From: an uncultured Fodinibius sp.
Lineage (GTDB): Bacteria > Bacteroidota > Rhodothermia > Balneolales > Balneolaceae
Length of the DNA stretch: 64,000 bases
Direction of reading: 5' to 3'
Assembly: GCA_913056235.1 (NCBI GenBank)
Contig: CAJXMW010000004.1
Location: 186,001 to 250,000, forward strand
Shown: positions 9,084-17,972 of the stretch, piece by piece
Layout of the letters: every line of letters begins with the position of its first letter
Numbering within the stretch: position 1 is the stretch's first letter
Translations under genes and position numbers: made by a program
Notes under the pieces: generated by a model
Databases searched by the model: none
Seen by the model: the letters and a program-made list of their open reading frames with translations, nothing else
What the model was told of the DNA's origin: nothing

Positions 9084-9102
9084 TACTCTCATTCAAGAGT
9101 AT
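9083..9102. repeat. Hairpin 2 of the tandem pair
   Basis: ATACTCT and AGAGTAT pair exactly around CATTCA, beginning at the base where hairpin 1 ends. The two stems overlap by two bases and could be alternatives. Both arms reuse the ACTC/GAGT core. Confidence 0.45.
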
Positions 9103-9261
9103 CAATAGCCAGTATAGTTAAGAGCCTGCCCATAAAATCGTCTAAATCCGCTAGTAGTGATGAGTGGCACGTTTTTTGAGTCTTTAGATACAGTTGTAAT
9201 CAGGAGTATTGAGGTATTGTTCATCAAATTATACAAATATCAGACGTAAAATTTATTTCGC

Positions 9262-10344
9262 ATGAAAATTCTAGTTACTGGTGCCGCGGGTTTTATCGGA
9301 TTTCATTTAACAAAACGATTGATTGCAGAGGGGCATCAGGTTCTCGGCCTCGATAATATTAATGACTATTATTCTACCAAGCTAAAATATGATCGTTTAG
9401 CAACGTTAGGAATTCATAAAGATGCCATAATAGATGGCAAACTGGTAGAAAGCGTAAAGGATGCAAAGCTGAAATTTATTAAGGCCGATCTGCAGCGAAA
9501 AGAACTTATTGATAAACTATTTATGGATGAGGAGCTGGAAACTGTGGTAAATCTGGCTGCCCAGGCAGGCGTACGGTACAGCCTTGAAGATCCCTATCGC
9601 TATATTGATAGTAATATTACTGGTTTTTTAAATTTGTTGGAGGCTGCGCGCCATTACTCGTTAAAACACTTGATATATGCCTCATCGAGTTCTGTTTATG
9701 GTGCAAATACCAATATGCCATTTTCTACCAGTGATAATGTGGATCACCCAATGAGCTTGTATGCAGCCAGTAAAAAGGCGAACGAGCTGATGGCTCACAC
9801 CTATTCGAATTTGTTCAGTATCCCAACAACGGGGTTGCGCTTTTTTACTGTGTATGGACCCTGGGGACGGCCGGATATGGCGTTATTCTTGTTTGCAAAA
9901 GCTATGTTAAATGGTGAGCCGATAAATGTATTTAATCACGGTAAAATGGAACGTGATTTTACCTACATTGATGATATTGTCGAAGGAATTTATCGACTCC
10001 TCTCTAAACCTCCTGCCTCTAATCCCAATTGGGATGGTAAAACCCCCGATCCTTCTACGAGTTTCGCTCCTTACCGTTTATTTAATATTGGCAACAGTAG
10101 CCCGGTAAAATTGATGGATTTTATCGGCGAAATTGAAAATCAGTTAGATATTACGGCCAAGAAAAAGATGTTGGCTATGCAACCGGGAGATGTACCCAAG
10201 ACGTGGGCTAATGTCGATGATCTTTTTGAATATATCGATTTCAAGCCAGAGGTTAGCATCCAGGAGGGTATCAAGAATTTTATTGATTGGTATAAAGACT
10301 ACTATTTATCCAGCAAGCCCCAAAAGTCTGTCTTGTATAAATAA
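9262..10344 (+). CDS. UDP-glucuronate 4-epimerase (NAD-dependent, SDR)
   Basis: Interconverts UDP-glucuronate and UDP-galacturonate, supplying uronic acid to surface polysaccharide. The NAD motif GAAGFIG is at residues 7-13. The family signature LDNINDYYSTKLKYDRL follows at about 31-47. The serine-rich strand SSSSVYGAN and the catalytic Tyr167-x3-Lys171 (YAASK) are present, as is the conserved FTVYGPWGRPDMAL substrate segment. 360 aa is slightly longer than typical because of an insertion near residue 250. A likely bidirectional terminator follows at 10438. This is the last + strand gene of the glycan locus. Confidence 0.9.
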   Translation: MKILVTGAAGFIGFHLTKRLIAEGHQVLGLDNINDYYSTKLKYDRLATLGIHKDAIIDGKLVESVKDAKLKFIKADLQRKELIDKLFMDEELETVVNLAAQAGVRYSLEDPYRYIDSNITGFLNLLEAARHYSLKHLIYASSSSVYGANTNMPFSTSDNVDHPMSLYAASKKANELMAHTYSNLFSIPTTGLRFFTVYGPWGRPDMALFLFAKAMLNGEPINVFNHGKMERDFTYIDDIVEGIYRLLSKPPASNPNWDGKTPDPSTSFAPYRLFNIGNSSPVKLMDFIGEIENQLDITAKKKMLAMQPGDVPKTWANVDDLFEYIDFKPEVSIQEGIKNFIDWYKDYYLSSKPQKSVLYK

Positions 10345-10437
10345 AAGAGGGATAGTAGTAATTCTTATCTACGCAGGATTTGTGTAATATAAGGCATCCG
10401 TCAATGTTGATTGCCAATACTACCGGTATAAATAAAA

Positions 10438-10467
10438 AGGGAAGAAAACCGGTTGGCTTTCTTCCCT
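10438..10467. terminator. Hairpin between the convergent epimerase and nuoH genes
   Basis: AGGGAAGAAA (10438-10447) pairs exactly with TTTCTTCCCT (10458-10467) across a 10-base loop that contains CCGG. It lies in the 160-bp gap where the epimerase (+) and nuoH (-) transcripts converge. A T-run is lacking on the + side. On the - strand the stem is followed by CCTTTTTATTTAT, so it is the better terminator for the nuo transcript. Confidence 0.65.
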
Positions 10468-10504
10468 AAGAAATAAGTTATGGAGTAGGGCTCAGTATTT
10501 GGAT

Positions 10505-11524
10505 CTATCCCAAGTAATGGTGCCAGCCATAGACAATGATGGCCAGCCCAAGGAAATTAAATATGCTGATGGGCAGCATTCGTTTCCATCCCAGTTTCAT
10601 TACTTGGTTATACTTAAATCGGGGAATGGTCCAGCGTACCCAAATGAAAACGAAGGCCCATAATAAAGTCTTAAGTGTAAATACAGAAACATCTAAGATG
10701 GCTTTTGCTGTGGTGCCTGCTTCAGGCAATATTGAGGCGTACCAACCGGCAAAAGGCAGATGATATCCTCCGAAAAAGAAGGTCGTAATAAGCATGCTGC
10801 CAATCATTACGTGCATATATTCGGCCAGAAAAAACATCCCGAACTTCATAGAACTGTACTCGGTATGGAACCCACCGACGAGCTCCTGCTCGGCTTCAAC
10901 TAAGTCGAATGGGGTTCGATTAGCTTCGGCAAAAGCGGCAACTACAAAAATGACAGCTGCAATCGGATTACGGATAATATTCCACCAGACTTCCTGAGAA
11001 TTAACGACATCTATCATACTCAGGGATCCCGAAAATAAAATACAAGAGGCTACAGCCATACCCATCGGTAGTTCGTAGCTAATCATTTGTGCTGCAGCAC
11101 GAAGTCCACCGAGAAGTGAGTACTTACTGTTCGAAGCCCATCCACCAAGAGTAACTCCATAAACGCCCAGTGAGTTGACCGCGAGCAAATAGAGTACACC
11201 GGCATTGATATCAGTGGCATACAAACCATCGCCGAACGGAATGACGGCAACCGTCATCAGGGCAGTGGCTACCGGAATCATTGGAGCAATAGCGTGAATG
11301 GTTCGAAACCCGCGATGAGGAGTCACATCTTCTTTAAGCAGAAGTTTAAGGACGTCGGCAATAGGTTGTAACAGGCCAAAAGGTCCTACCCGGTTTGGCC
11401 CAAGCCGGTTTTGAATTGATGCTGAAATGCGTCGCTCAGCATACACGGCAAGGGCCGCAGAGTTGAGCAGCATAAACAGCGCGGTTCCTAAAACGATATA
11501 TGAGGTAGTTGTTACGGGCTCCAT
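10505..11524 (-). CDS. nuoH: NADH-quinone oxidoreductase subunit H
   Basis: Membrane subunit of complex I at the junction of the peripheral and membrane arms, forming much of the quinone chamber. 339 aa with about eight membrane helices. Landmarks are ERRISASIQNRLGPNRVGP (about 30-48), the QMISYELPMG segment, and the TPFDLVEAEQELVGGFHTEY loop near residues 205-225. It is the last nuo gene here, 10 bp after nuoG. nuoI, J, K, L, M and N do not follow, which is unusual because nuoH is normally followed by nuoI. Confidence 0.95.
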   Translation of the reverse strand: MEPVTTTSYIVLGTALFMLLNSAALAVYAERRISASIQNRLGPNRVGPFGLLQPIADVLKLLLKEDVTPHRGFRTIHAIAPMIPVATALMTVAVIPFGDGLYATDINAGVLYLLAVNSLGVYGVTLGGWASNSKYSLLGGLRAAAQMISYELPMGMAVASCILFSGSLSMIDVVNSQEVWWNIIRNPIAAVIFVVAAFAEANRTPFDLVEAEQELVGGFHTEYSSMKFGMFFLAEYMHVMIGSMLITTFFFGGYHLPFAGWYASILPEAGTTAKAILDVSVFTLKTLLWAFVFIWVRWTIPRFKYNQVMKLGWKRMLPISIFNFLGLAIIVYGWHHYLG

Positions 11525-11534
11525 TTAATGGTTA

Positions 11535-13274
11535 TTAAGCTTTTACTTCTTTTTGTTTGATCGGGAGCTGGACGCCTTGTTCTTCGTCCATGCGTTCGTA
11601 GGAGACCTCTTCAAGTGTCTCAAATTGACTAGAAAGATCTGAAAAAATCGCGCGCGAATGATCGTAATTGAAATCAAGACCGAGGCGATCGCCGAGTTTG
11701 TTGAGAAAATCCCAAACCGGCAGGCAATCCACCTTATTTTCTTCGCTTACCCAGTTATCAAAATTAGTTCCGAACCGATCCAGACGACCTTCTGACATCT
11801 CCAGATTTAGGCGACGATTAGTATATTTCGTCTCTTTGGCGGGGAAGGAGCGCTGAATGCGACCATCAACATTAACATAACTGGCGGCATGCTCTGCAAC
11901 GCAGGTTATGGGGATAACCAAATCCGAAGCTTTGGTGGTATCGGAGTAATTGGTTGCCAGAGAAATAGTGTAGCAGCCGTTGAGATCATCTGTTGAAAGT
12001 ACTTCTCGTCCCACCAAATCATCGGAAAGGATAATTACAACTTTGGCACCTTGTACTACTGATTGAATGCCGGCCTCATCGGCTTCATCGAGATTGATAA
12101 CGCGACATCCGTTAGTATTTGGTGCTTGGTCATCCGTAATCAAAAATCCATCGCCGGATCCCGGAATTACGTGTGGAGTGAATTTGGCGTTAGCAACGCC
12201 CATCAGATTGAAAAACTTGTTGAAGGCATAATTTTCTTCAACCGAAGCATGCGGACTTCCAATAATAGCAATGTCTTCAGAATCATGTGCTTCCAGCACC
12301 TCCGCAAACGTTTCGATCGCATTATTCCAGGAAGTATTGGACTGATTGTCGTCATCCAACGTGATCGACGGACGGTCCATACGGTTATTGTTAAATTTCT
12401 CATATGCATATCGACCGGCATCCGGCATCCAGTGGTCATTCACATCCGGATTTTCGCGCGGCGTGATGCGAAGTACTTCATTATCGCGGGTCCATAGATC
12501 CACGTTACAACCTTTGCCGTTGGTGATATCGATACTTGGGGTCTGATTCATTTCCCAAACGCGGGCCTTAAAACGGAAATCAGTAGAGGTAAGGGCACCA
12601 ACCGGGCAGATGTCCACGGTGTTCAGTGAATAGGGATCGTCAAACTCTTCGCCCGGCGCGGTCATAGGATAGTTCTTGTCGCCACGGGAAACAATGGTAA
12701 GCTGATTAGTCTCACTAATTTCTTCAGTAAAACGCACGCACCGCGTACAGTTGATGCAGCGCTCAGCATCCATTGTGACGCGGGGCCCAAGCTGAACGCG
12801 CTTAGGCTTGTGTACTTTCTTGACTTCGAAGCGACTGCCTTCTGGTCCGTATTTATAGGTTTGAATCTGGAGAGGACATTCACCGGCCTGATCACAAATG
12901 GGGCAATCCAGCGGGTGATTCGCTAGTATGAATTCCAGATTATCTTTTTGAACGCGTTCAATTTTTTCCGAAGTCTCTTGAGTGTGCACGACCATGCCAT
13001 CCTGCAATTTAGTAGAGCAGGAGGTCTGTGGTTTAGGGAACCAGCGAATTTTACGTTCGCCGTCCTCATCGAGCTCATATTCACCGGTCTCTTGATCTTT
13101 GACCGGTGTACCTACCTTAACCATGCACTGTCGGCAGTTGGCCGGGATTGACATGGAAGGGTGGTAGCAGAAGAATGGGACTTCTAACCCCTGATCCAGG
13201 ATAAACTGGAGCAGCATCTCGTCCTGTTCTTCGTCATATTCGTAACGTTTACCGTCTATAAATACTTCAGGCAT
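11535..13274 (-). CDS. nuoG: NADH-quinone oxidoreductase subunit G (iron-sulfur protein)
   Basis: Peripheral-arm subunit that carries several Fe-S clusters. The N-terminal ferredoxin domain holds the 2Fe-2S cysteines (FCYHPSMSIPANCRQC, about 35-50). HPLDCPICDQAGECPLQ is the His-Cys3 motif. ERCINCTRC with a later DICPVGALTS supplies the next 4Fe-4S site. A molybdopterin-oxidoreductase-like domain begins near the GKGCNVDLWTRDNEVLRITP segment. At 579 aa it is shorter than the ~900-aa E. coli form, closer to short NuoG of other bacteria. It is separated from nuoF by 88 bp that contain a palindromic repeat. Confidence 0.93.
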   Translation of the reverse strand: MPEVFIDGKRYEYDEEQDEMLLQFILDQGLEVPFFCYHPSMSIPANCRQCMVKVGTPVKDQETGEYELDEDGERKIRWFPKPQTSCSTKLQDGMVVHTQETSEKIERVQKDNLEFILANHPLDCPICDQAGECPLQIQTYKYGPEGSRFEVKKVHKPKRVQLGPRVTMDAERCINCTRCVRFTEEISETNQLTIVSRGDKNYPMTAPGEEFDDPYSLNTVDICPVGALTSTDFRFKARVWEMNQTPSIDITNGKGCNVDLWTRDNEVLRITPRENPDVNDHWMPDAGRYAYEKFNNNRMDRPSITLDDDNQSNTSWNNAIETFAEVLEAHDSEDIAIIGSPHASVEENYAFNKFFNLMGVANAKFTPHVIPGSGDGFLITDDQAPNTNGCRVINLDEADEAGIQSVVQGAKVVIILSDDLVGREVLSTDDLNGCYTISLATNYSDTTKASDLVIPITCVAEHAASYVNVDGRIQRSFPAKETKYTNRRLNLEMSEGRLDRFGTNFDNWVSEENKVDCLPVWDFLNKLGDRLGLDFNYDHSRAIFSDLSSQFETLEEVSYERMDEEQGVQLPIKQKEVKA

Positions 13275-13297
13275 CGGTTGTCTTGGTTAAAAAAGTT

Positions 13298-13363
13298 ATT
13301 TGTTATTGGTTATTAGCTATTTGGTGTTTCCGACTAACTAATAACGTTCAACGAATAACAAAT
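13298..13363. repeat. Palindromic GTTATTTGTTATT-type element between nuoG and nuoF
   Basis: ATTTGTTATT (13298-13307) pairs exactly with AATAACAAAT (13354-13363). Just inside, GTTATTAG (13309-13316) pairs with CTAATAAC (13338-13345). The result is a long, slightly interrupted hairpin that fills almost the whole gap inside the nuo operon. It reaches the first base of the nuoF stop triplet (13363-13365). It looks like a small dispersed palindromic element, not a terminator, because the operon continues. Confidence 0.6.
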
Positions 13364-14652
13364 CACGCAACAGCGTGAACTGATTTCTTTACTTTAGCTT
13401 CAAATTCGTCTCTGAAACGGTTGATGGTGTGACGCACCGGCCAAACGGCAGCATCAGCAAGGGCACAAATGGTACGTCCCTCAATTTGGTTACCCAGATC
13501 CAGTAACAGGTCTAAGTCTTTCATTTCACCTTCACCGTTTTTAATCTTAATCAAAATCTTTTCGAGCCAACCCGTGCCATCGCGGCAAGGCGTGCACTGT
13601 CCACAAGATTCGTGATGGTAGAAGTGGGCAATTCGCCACAGTACTTCCACCATGTCGGTATCTTCGTCCATTACCACCAATCCCGCCGTACCCATCATAG
13701 ATCCTGCGTCTTTGAGAGAGTCTGAATTCATGGTGACGCCCTCGAGCTGATCGGCGCGGAGTGGTGGAGTTGAAGATCCACCGGGAATTACGGCTTTGAG
13801 ATCCTTGCCGCCGCGTATACCACCGGCAACATCATTGATAAGATCCATTACCGGAACGCCCGTGGGATATTCATATACACCTGGACGATTTACATGTCCT
13901 GAAATTCCATAGAGTACCGGTCCGGGATGTTCTTCAGATCCAATATCGCCATACCAGTCGGCGCCATTGTTGATTACCAGGGGAACATTGGCCAGCGTTT
14001 CAATATTGTTAATCGTTGTTGGCCGTCCCCAGAGTCCCTTTTGAGCAGGGAAGGGAGGTTTCACACGTGGATAACCGCGTTTGCCTTCGAGCGATTCTAG
14101 CATGGCGGTTTCTTCGCCACAGATGTAAGCACCGGCACCATAGGTGATTTCCATGTCGATACTAATATCTGTGTCAAGAATATTGTCGCCGAGATAACCC
14201 TTGTCGTAGGCATCTTGTACAGCTTCTTCAAACATCTCAACCCAAGAGATATATTCACCCCGGATATAGACATAAATTGTATCTACAGCCATAGCGTAAG
14301 AGGCAATCAGTGCCCCCTCTATAAATAAGTGAGGGTTATACTCAAAAATCTTGCGATCCTTGAACGTGCCGGGCTCAGATTCATCGCCGTTGGCTGCAAG
14401 ATAGCGAGGGCCGCCATCGGGTTCGGGCATAAAGCTCCATTTGAGTCCGGCGTTAAATCCGGCACCGCCGCGGCCTCGAATATTGGCCTGTTTTACCTCA
14501 TTAACTACACTTTTTCGCGACCAGGTATCCTGATCATCTAAGATTTTACGTAGTGCGTCATAGCCGCCATTCTCCTCATACACCTCAATATCTTGCAGAT
14601 TGGGGATGTCGGGGATGAGCAGCGGTTCAAATGATTTCCAATCGTTAGCCAT
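13363..14652 (-). CDS. nuoF: NADH-quinone oxidoreductase subunit F (NADH/FMN site)
   Basis: NADH-oxidising flavoprotein subunit of complex I, 429 aa. The FMN/NADH-binding glycines are visible in GRGGAGFNAGLKWSFMP (about 59-75) and YGAGAYICGEETAMLESLEG (about 170-190). The 4Fe-4S site is SCGQCTPCRDG plus a fourth cysteine in RTICALADAA. Its start codon overlaps the nuoE stop in a TAATG junction at 14652, implying translational coupling of the NuoE/NuoF pair. Confidence 0.95.
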   Translation of the reverse strand: MANDWKSFEPLLIPDIPNLQDIEVYEENGGYDALRKILDDQDTWSRKSVVNEVKQANIRGRGGAGFNAGLKWSFMPEPDGGPRYLAANGDESEPGTFKDRKIFEYNPHLFIEGALIASYAMAVDTIYVYIRGEYISWVEMFEEAVQDAYDKGYLGDNILDTDISIDMEITYGAGAYICGEETAMLESLEGKRGYPRVKPPFPAQKGLWGRPTTINNIETLANVPLVINNGADWYGDIGSEEHPGPVLYGISGHVNRPGVYEYPTGVPVMDLINDVAGGIRGGKDLKAVIPGGSSTPPLRADQLEGVTMNSDSLKDAGSMMGTAGLVVMDEDTDMVEVLWRIAHFYHHESCGQCTPCRDGTGWLEKILIKIKNGEGEMKDLDLLLDLGNQIEGRTICALADAAVWPVRHTINRFRDEFEAKVKKSVHAVA

Positions 14653-15203
14653 TATTCTGCGGCAGCTTGATTTCGTTTTTCCAGTTCCGGCATTGCCATC
14701 GATTCAAACTCAGGCTTCTTGCCGTTTTTTAGATTCTCAATAAGTGTATCGACCTTTTCTTTCGTCAAATTGTTGACATAAACTCCATTGGTTACCTGCA
14801 GCATGGGAGCATATCCACAAGCTCCGAGGCATTCAACTTCCTGAATGCTAAACATACCGTCATCGGTAGTTTCACCGGCCTTAATCCCAAGCTTATCTTC
14901 GAGGTGATGTAAAATTTCATATCCACCGCAAAGCTGACAACTGAGGCAGGTGCAGACATCGAGCACAAACTTGCCTTGTTCCTCTTTATAATATTGGGTG
15001 TAGAAGCTGGCTACGCCGTGCACGTGTGATGCCGGCAGGTCGAGCGTTTCAGCAACAAGTTTCTGCACGTCCGGTTCTACATGACCGTATTTACGCTGTG
15101 CTACCCACAGAACCTGCAGTGTAGCTGCCTTGGCCGTGGGAAACTTGGCCTTGATCTTTTCAATTTCTTCGAGTTCTTCTTCTGTGAATGACAGTTCAGC
15201 CAT
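14652..15203 (-). CDS. nuoE: NADH-quinone oxidoreductase subunit E (2Fe-2S)
   Basis: Thioredoxin-like 2Fe-2S partner of NuoF. The four ligands are Cys-x4-Cys in DVCTCLSCQLCGG (about residues 92-104) and Cys-x3-Cys in ECLGACGYAPM (about 136-146). 183 aa is in the normal range, with a charged C-terminal tail. The 72-bp gap to nuoD contains no obvious signal. The stop overlaps the nuoF start by one base. Confidence 0.95.
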   Translation of the reverse strand: MAELSFTEEELEEIEKIKAKFPTAKAATLQVLWVAQRKYGHVEPDVQKLVAETLDLPASHVHGVASFYTQYYKEEQGKFVLDVCTCLSCQLCGGYEILHHLEDKLGIKAGETTDDGMFSIQEVECLGACGYAPMLQVTNGVYVNNLTKEKVDTLIENLKNGKKPEFESMAMPELEKRNQAAAE

Positions 15204-15275
15204 TAATCTTTCATCTTACGTTTAGAGCCTGAGATTAGAGGTTTTGCACAATACTCATGACTCACTACTAATTTT

Positions 15276-16568
15276 CTATTTATCTGCTTCACCCATTACT
15301 GGGTCAACGCCACCAATAATTACAACAGTGTCGGCGACCATCTCTCCATCCAGCATATCTTCAAGCGCTTGCAAGTTTTTAAAGGAAGGAGAATTGATTT
15401 TAAGTCGCCAGGGATGGCCCGTGCCATCGCTTTGAATGTAATATCCTAGTTCGCCTTTGGGCCCTTCAACAGCGTGATAGCTTTCGGCACCCTCAGGTGG
15501 GCAAATTCCAGTGTCGGTCATCATAAAGTCGTGAATCATGCCTTCCATAGAATAGTACACTTCGTCTTTGGAAGGATAGGCCTGCTTAGCATTATTGGTC
15601 CGAACCGGTCCTTTTGGAAGCTTGTCCAGGCATTGTTCAATGATACGGATACTTTCTTGCATCTCCTCCATCCGTACATAGTAGCGCGCCAGATTATCAC
15701 CTTCAAGACGTGTCGGGATTTCAAAATCGACCTCGTCATAACGTGCGTAAGGTGCAAAGTCACGAATGTCATACGCATATCCAGAGGCGCGAAGGGTGGG
15801 ACCAGTAGCACCAATTTCGAGCGCACGTTCAGGAGTCAATTTACCTACTTCCCGGTTGCGATCGAAGAAAATACGGTTTCGGTCGAGCAGACCATGAAAA
15901 TCTTTGAGTTCCTGTGGAAAATCGTTCACAAACTCTTTGATCATTCTCAAAGCGTCATCGGTAAGATCGTTCGCTACACCACCAATGCGGGCATGCGAGA
16001 TCGTGAATCGATGTCCGCCAATATTATCAAAAATATCGTACAGTTTCTCACGCTCTCGGAACGTCCAGATGAAGAACGAAACAGCTCCGGCGTCCATAAT
16101 CATGGTACCAAGCCAGAGTAGATGCGAAGAAATTCGTGCTAGTTCGCAGCCAATCATACGAATATAATGAGCACGCTCCGGTACTTCGACATTGGCAATT
16201 TTCTCAACTGCGGTACATAGTGCCACGTTGTTGCTATAAGGAGAGAGGTAGTCCATGCGATCGGTGTAGGGCATGAACTCCTGATACGTCTTATTTTCCG
16301 CAATTTTTTCAACACCGCGGTGAAGGTAGCCAATGTCGAGCTTAGCTTTTTCAATTAGCTCACCATTCAGTTGAAGAACAAGCCGTAACACCCCATGTGT
16401 AGCTGGGTGCTGCGGACCCATATTAAGCACCATCTTGGAATTAAGAGGATCTTCCTGATCCATCATCTCGATGGTGGTATGCTTATCCTCCAAAGCCTGA
16501 TAAAGCTTTTCCTGGTGCTCTTTGAAAAATTTAGGATCTACTTGTTTTGTAAGATGTTTCTTTTCCAT
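15276..16568 (-). CDS. nuoD: NADH-quinone oxidoreductase subunit D
   Basis: 49-kDa-type subunit, related to the [NiFe]-hydrogenase large subunit, lining the quinone site with NuoB. The N-terminal MGPQHPATHGVLRLVLQLNG (about 50-69) is the family hallmark. YLHRGVEK and the later SGYAYDIRDFAPYARYDE and AVEGPKGELGYYI segments are also present. 430 aa is the normal separate form; NuoC is not fused. It lies 8 bp after nuoC. Confidence 0.95.
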   Translation of the reverse strand: MEKKHLTKQVDPKFFKEHQEKLYQALEDKHTTIEMMDQEDPLNSKMVLNMGPQHPATHGVLRLVLQLNGELIEKAKLDIGYLHRGVEKIAENKTYQEFMPYTDRMDYLSPYSNNVALCTAVEKIANVEVPERAHYIRMIGCELARISSHLLWLGTMIMDAGAVSFFIWTFREREKLYDIFDNIGGHRFTISHARIGGVANDLTDDALRMIKEFVNDFPQELKDFHGLLDRNRIFFDRNREVGKLTPERALEIGATGPTLRASGYAYDIRDFAPYARYDEVDFEIPTRLEGDNLARYYVRMEEMQESIRIIEQCLDKLPKGPVRTNNAKQAYPSKDEVYYSMEGMIHDFMMTDTGICPPEGAESYHAVEGPKGELGYYIQSDGTGHPWRLKINSPSFKNLQALEDMLDGEMVADTVVIIGGVDPVMGEADK

Positions 16569-16576
16569 AGTGTAAA

Positions 16577-17089
16577 CTACTCGGTGTCGGGTGTTGAGCT
16601 TGGCAGTTCAATTGAACCGGGAATGCCCAACAGTGGAAATTCTTTGCGCATTGGGAAATACTCATAATCTTCCGGCATAAAGATACGGCGGAAGTCAGGA
16701 TGGTTCGTAAACGTAACGCCGAACATATCATACACTTCTCGCTCCATCCAGCTAGCCGATTTCCAGATATCTGTAACAGATTCCAATACGGGGTCTTGTT
16801 CTGGAAGTCGTACTTTGAGAAACAACCGTTCACGTTCCCGCAGTGATATCAAGTGGTATGCCACTTCAAAACGTCCTTCAGAAGTAAAGCGGTCGATTCC
16901 AAAAATGTCGTTCAAATAGATATAATGCAGTTGATTCTTAAGGTACTTGCATACTTCAACAATGCTGTCACCTTCAATTTGAACGAAAGTGTCGCCGGTT
17001 GATTGGTAAACGCCGATAAAGCCATCCGGAAAGTTCTCAGACAGCTTATCAACTGTTTGTTGTAGCGTTTCAGATAGTTCCAAATCCAT
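16577..17089 (-). CDS. nuoC: NADH-quinone oxidoreductase subunit C
   Basis: 30-kDa-type subunit of the peripheral arm. The conserved motif ASWMEREVYDMFGVTFTNHP (about 109-128) followed by RRIFMPEDYEYFPMRKEFPL is diagnostic. 170 aa, standard for the unfused form. The gap to nuoB is a single base, consistent with one operon. Confidence 0.94.
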   Translation of the reverse strand: MDLELSETLQQTVDKLSENFPDGFIGVYQSTGDTFVQIEGDSIVEVCKYLKNQLHYIYLNDIFGIDRFTSEGRFEVAYHLISLRERERLFLKVRLPEQDPVLESVTDIWKSASWMEREVYDMFGVTFTNHPDFRRIFMPEDYEYFPMRKEFPLLGIPGSIELPSSTPDTE

Positions 17090-17090
17090 A

Positions 17091-17573
17091 TTAGGTATCG
17101 AGCGTTACGGAGTGTTCAGTGCGAATTTTGTCCTGAATCTTCATAAGAGCGTGTAGCAGAGCATCAGGTCGCGGAGGGCATCCCGAGATGTAGGCATCAA
17201 CGGGAAGAAAGTTGTCGCATCCCTGTACCACACCATAACAACGGTGCATGCCGCCAGTAGAAGCACAAGCGCCCATGGCGATGCACCACTTGGGATCTGG
17301 CATTTGATCCCAAATCCGGCGGATGGCATGCGACATTTTATAGTTAACCCAGCCGGCGACGATCATTACATCGCTCTGGCGGGGAGAAAAGCGCATAACT
17401 TCTGACCCAAACCGCGCAGCATCATACTTTGGGCCGGCAAAAGCCATCATCTCGATAGCACAGCAGGCCAATCCCATTGGCATTGGCCAGGCGGCATTTG
17501 AGCGAGCCCAATTTGTAAGCGCATCAATTTTTGTGGTGAGAAAACCGTCACCGAGTGAATTTTCTATACCCAT
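17091..17573 (-). CDS. nuoB: NADH-quinone oxidoreductase subunit B (cluster N2)
   Basis: Carries the terminal 4Fe-4S cluster N2 that passes electrons to quinone. The ligand pattern is the tandem cysteine pair in [12 protein letters not shown], a third cysteine in MGACASTGG and a fourth in [12 protein letters not shown]. 160 aa is typical. [11 protein letters not shown] at the N-terminus fits this start. It sits between nuoA and nuoC in the usual order. Confidence 0.96.
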   Translation of the reverse strand: MGIENSLGDGFLTTKIDALTNWARSNAAWPMPMGLACCAIEMMAFAGPKYDAARFGSEVMRFSPRQSDVMIVAGWVNYKMSHAIRRIWDQMPDPKWCIAMGACASTGGMHRCYGVVQGCDNFLPVDAYISGCPPRPDALLHALMKIQDKIRTEHSVTLDT

Positions 17574-17594
17574 AAAGCTATAGGCTAAGTTAAG

Positions 17595-17972
17595 TTAGTT
17601 AAACATTCCTTGTTTTAGATCCCAGTCGAGCGTGCCTTTCTTGACCAAATATATTAACCCAACAAATAATTCCAGAATAAACAGGGTCATCGAAACAAGT
17701 GTTCCAGCTCCATAATCCAAATAGCTGACCGCCCAGGGATAAATAAAGACGACTTCGAGGTCAAAAACGATAAATGCAATAGCTACCAGATAAAAGCTGA
17801 TCGAATAGCGGTCGGCAGCATCCCCAACCGGATCCATTCCGCTTTCGTACGGTTCAAGCTTGTTTTTGTTGGGCCGGTATGGTCCCAGTATACGGGACAG
17901 GGTCATCAACAAAATTGCCAAGACTATGGCAACGCCGGCTAAAATTACAATTGGTAAATAGTTCGAAAGCAT
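17595..17972 (-). CDS. nuoA: NADH-quinone oxidoreductase subunit A
   Basis: Small membrane subunit with three helices. The conserved loop between helices 1 and 2, EPYESGMDPVGDA, and the following RYSISFYLVAIAFIVFDLEV segment identify it. 125 aa. It is the first nuo gene. The 320 bp upstream must hold the promoter unless the operon is read through from the Mth938-type gene. Confidence 0.95.
   Translation of the reverse strand: MLSNYLPIVILAGVAIVLAILLMTLSRILGPYRPNKNKLEPYESGMDPVGDAADRYSISFYLVAIAFIVFDLEVVFIYPWAVSYLDYGAGTLVSMTLFILELFVGLIYLVKKGTLDWDLKQGMFN

Noticed and set aside
12063-12497. 144-codon + strand open frame opposite nuoG
   Set aside because: Antisense shadow of a conserved gene; composition is not protein-like.
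15474-16121. 215-codon + strand open frame opposite nuoD
   Set aside because: It lies wholly antisense to a well-supported NuoD and has no recognisable domain.
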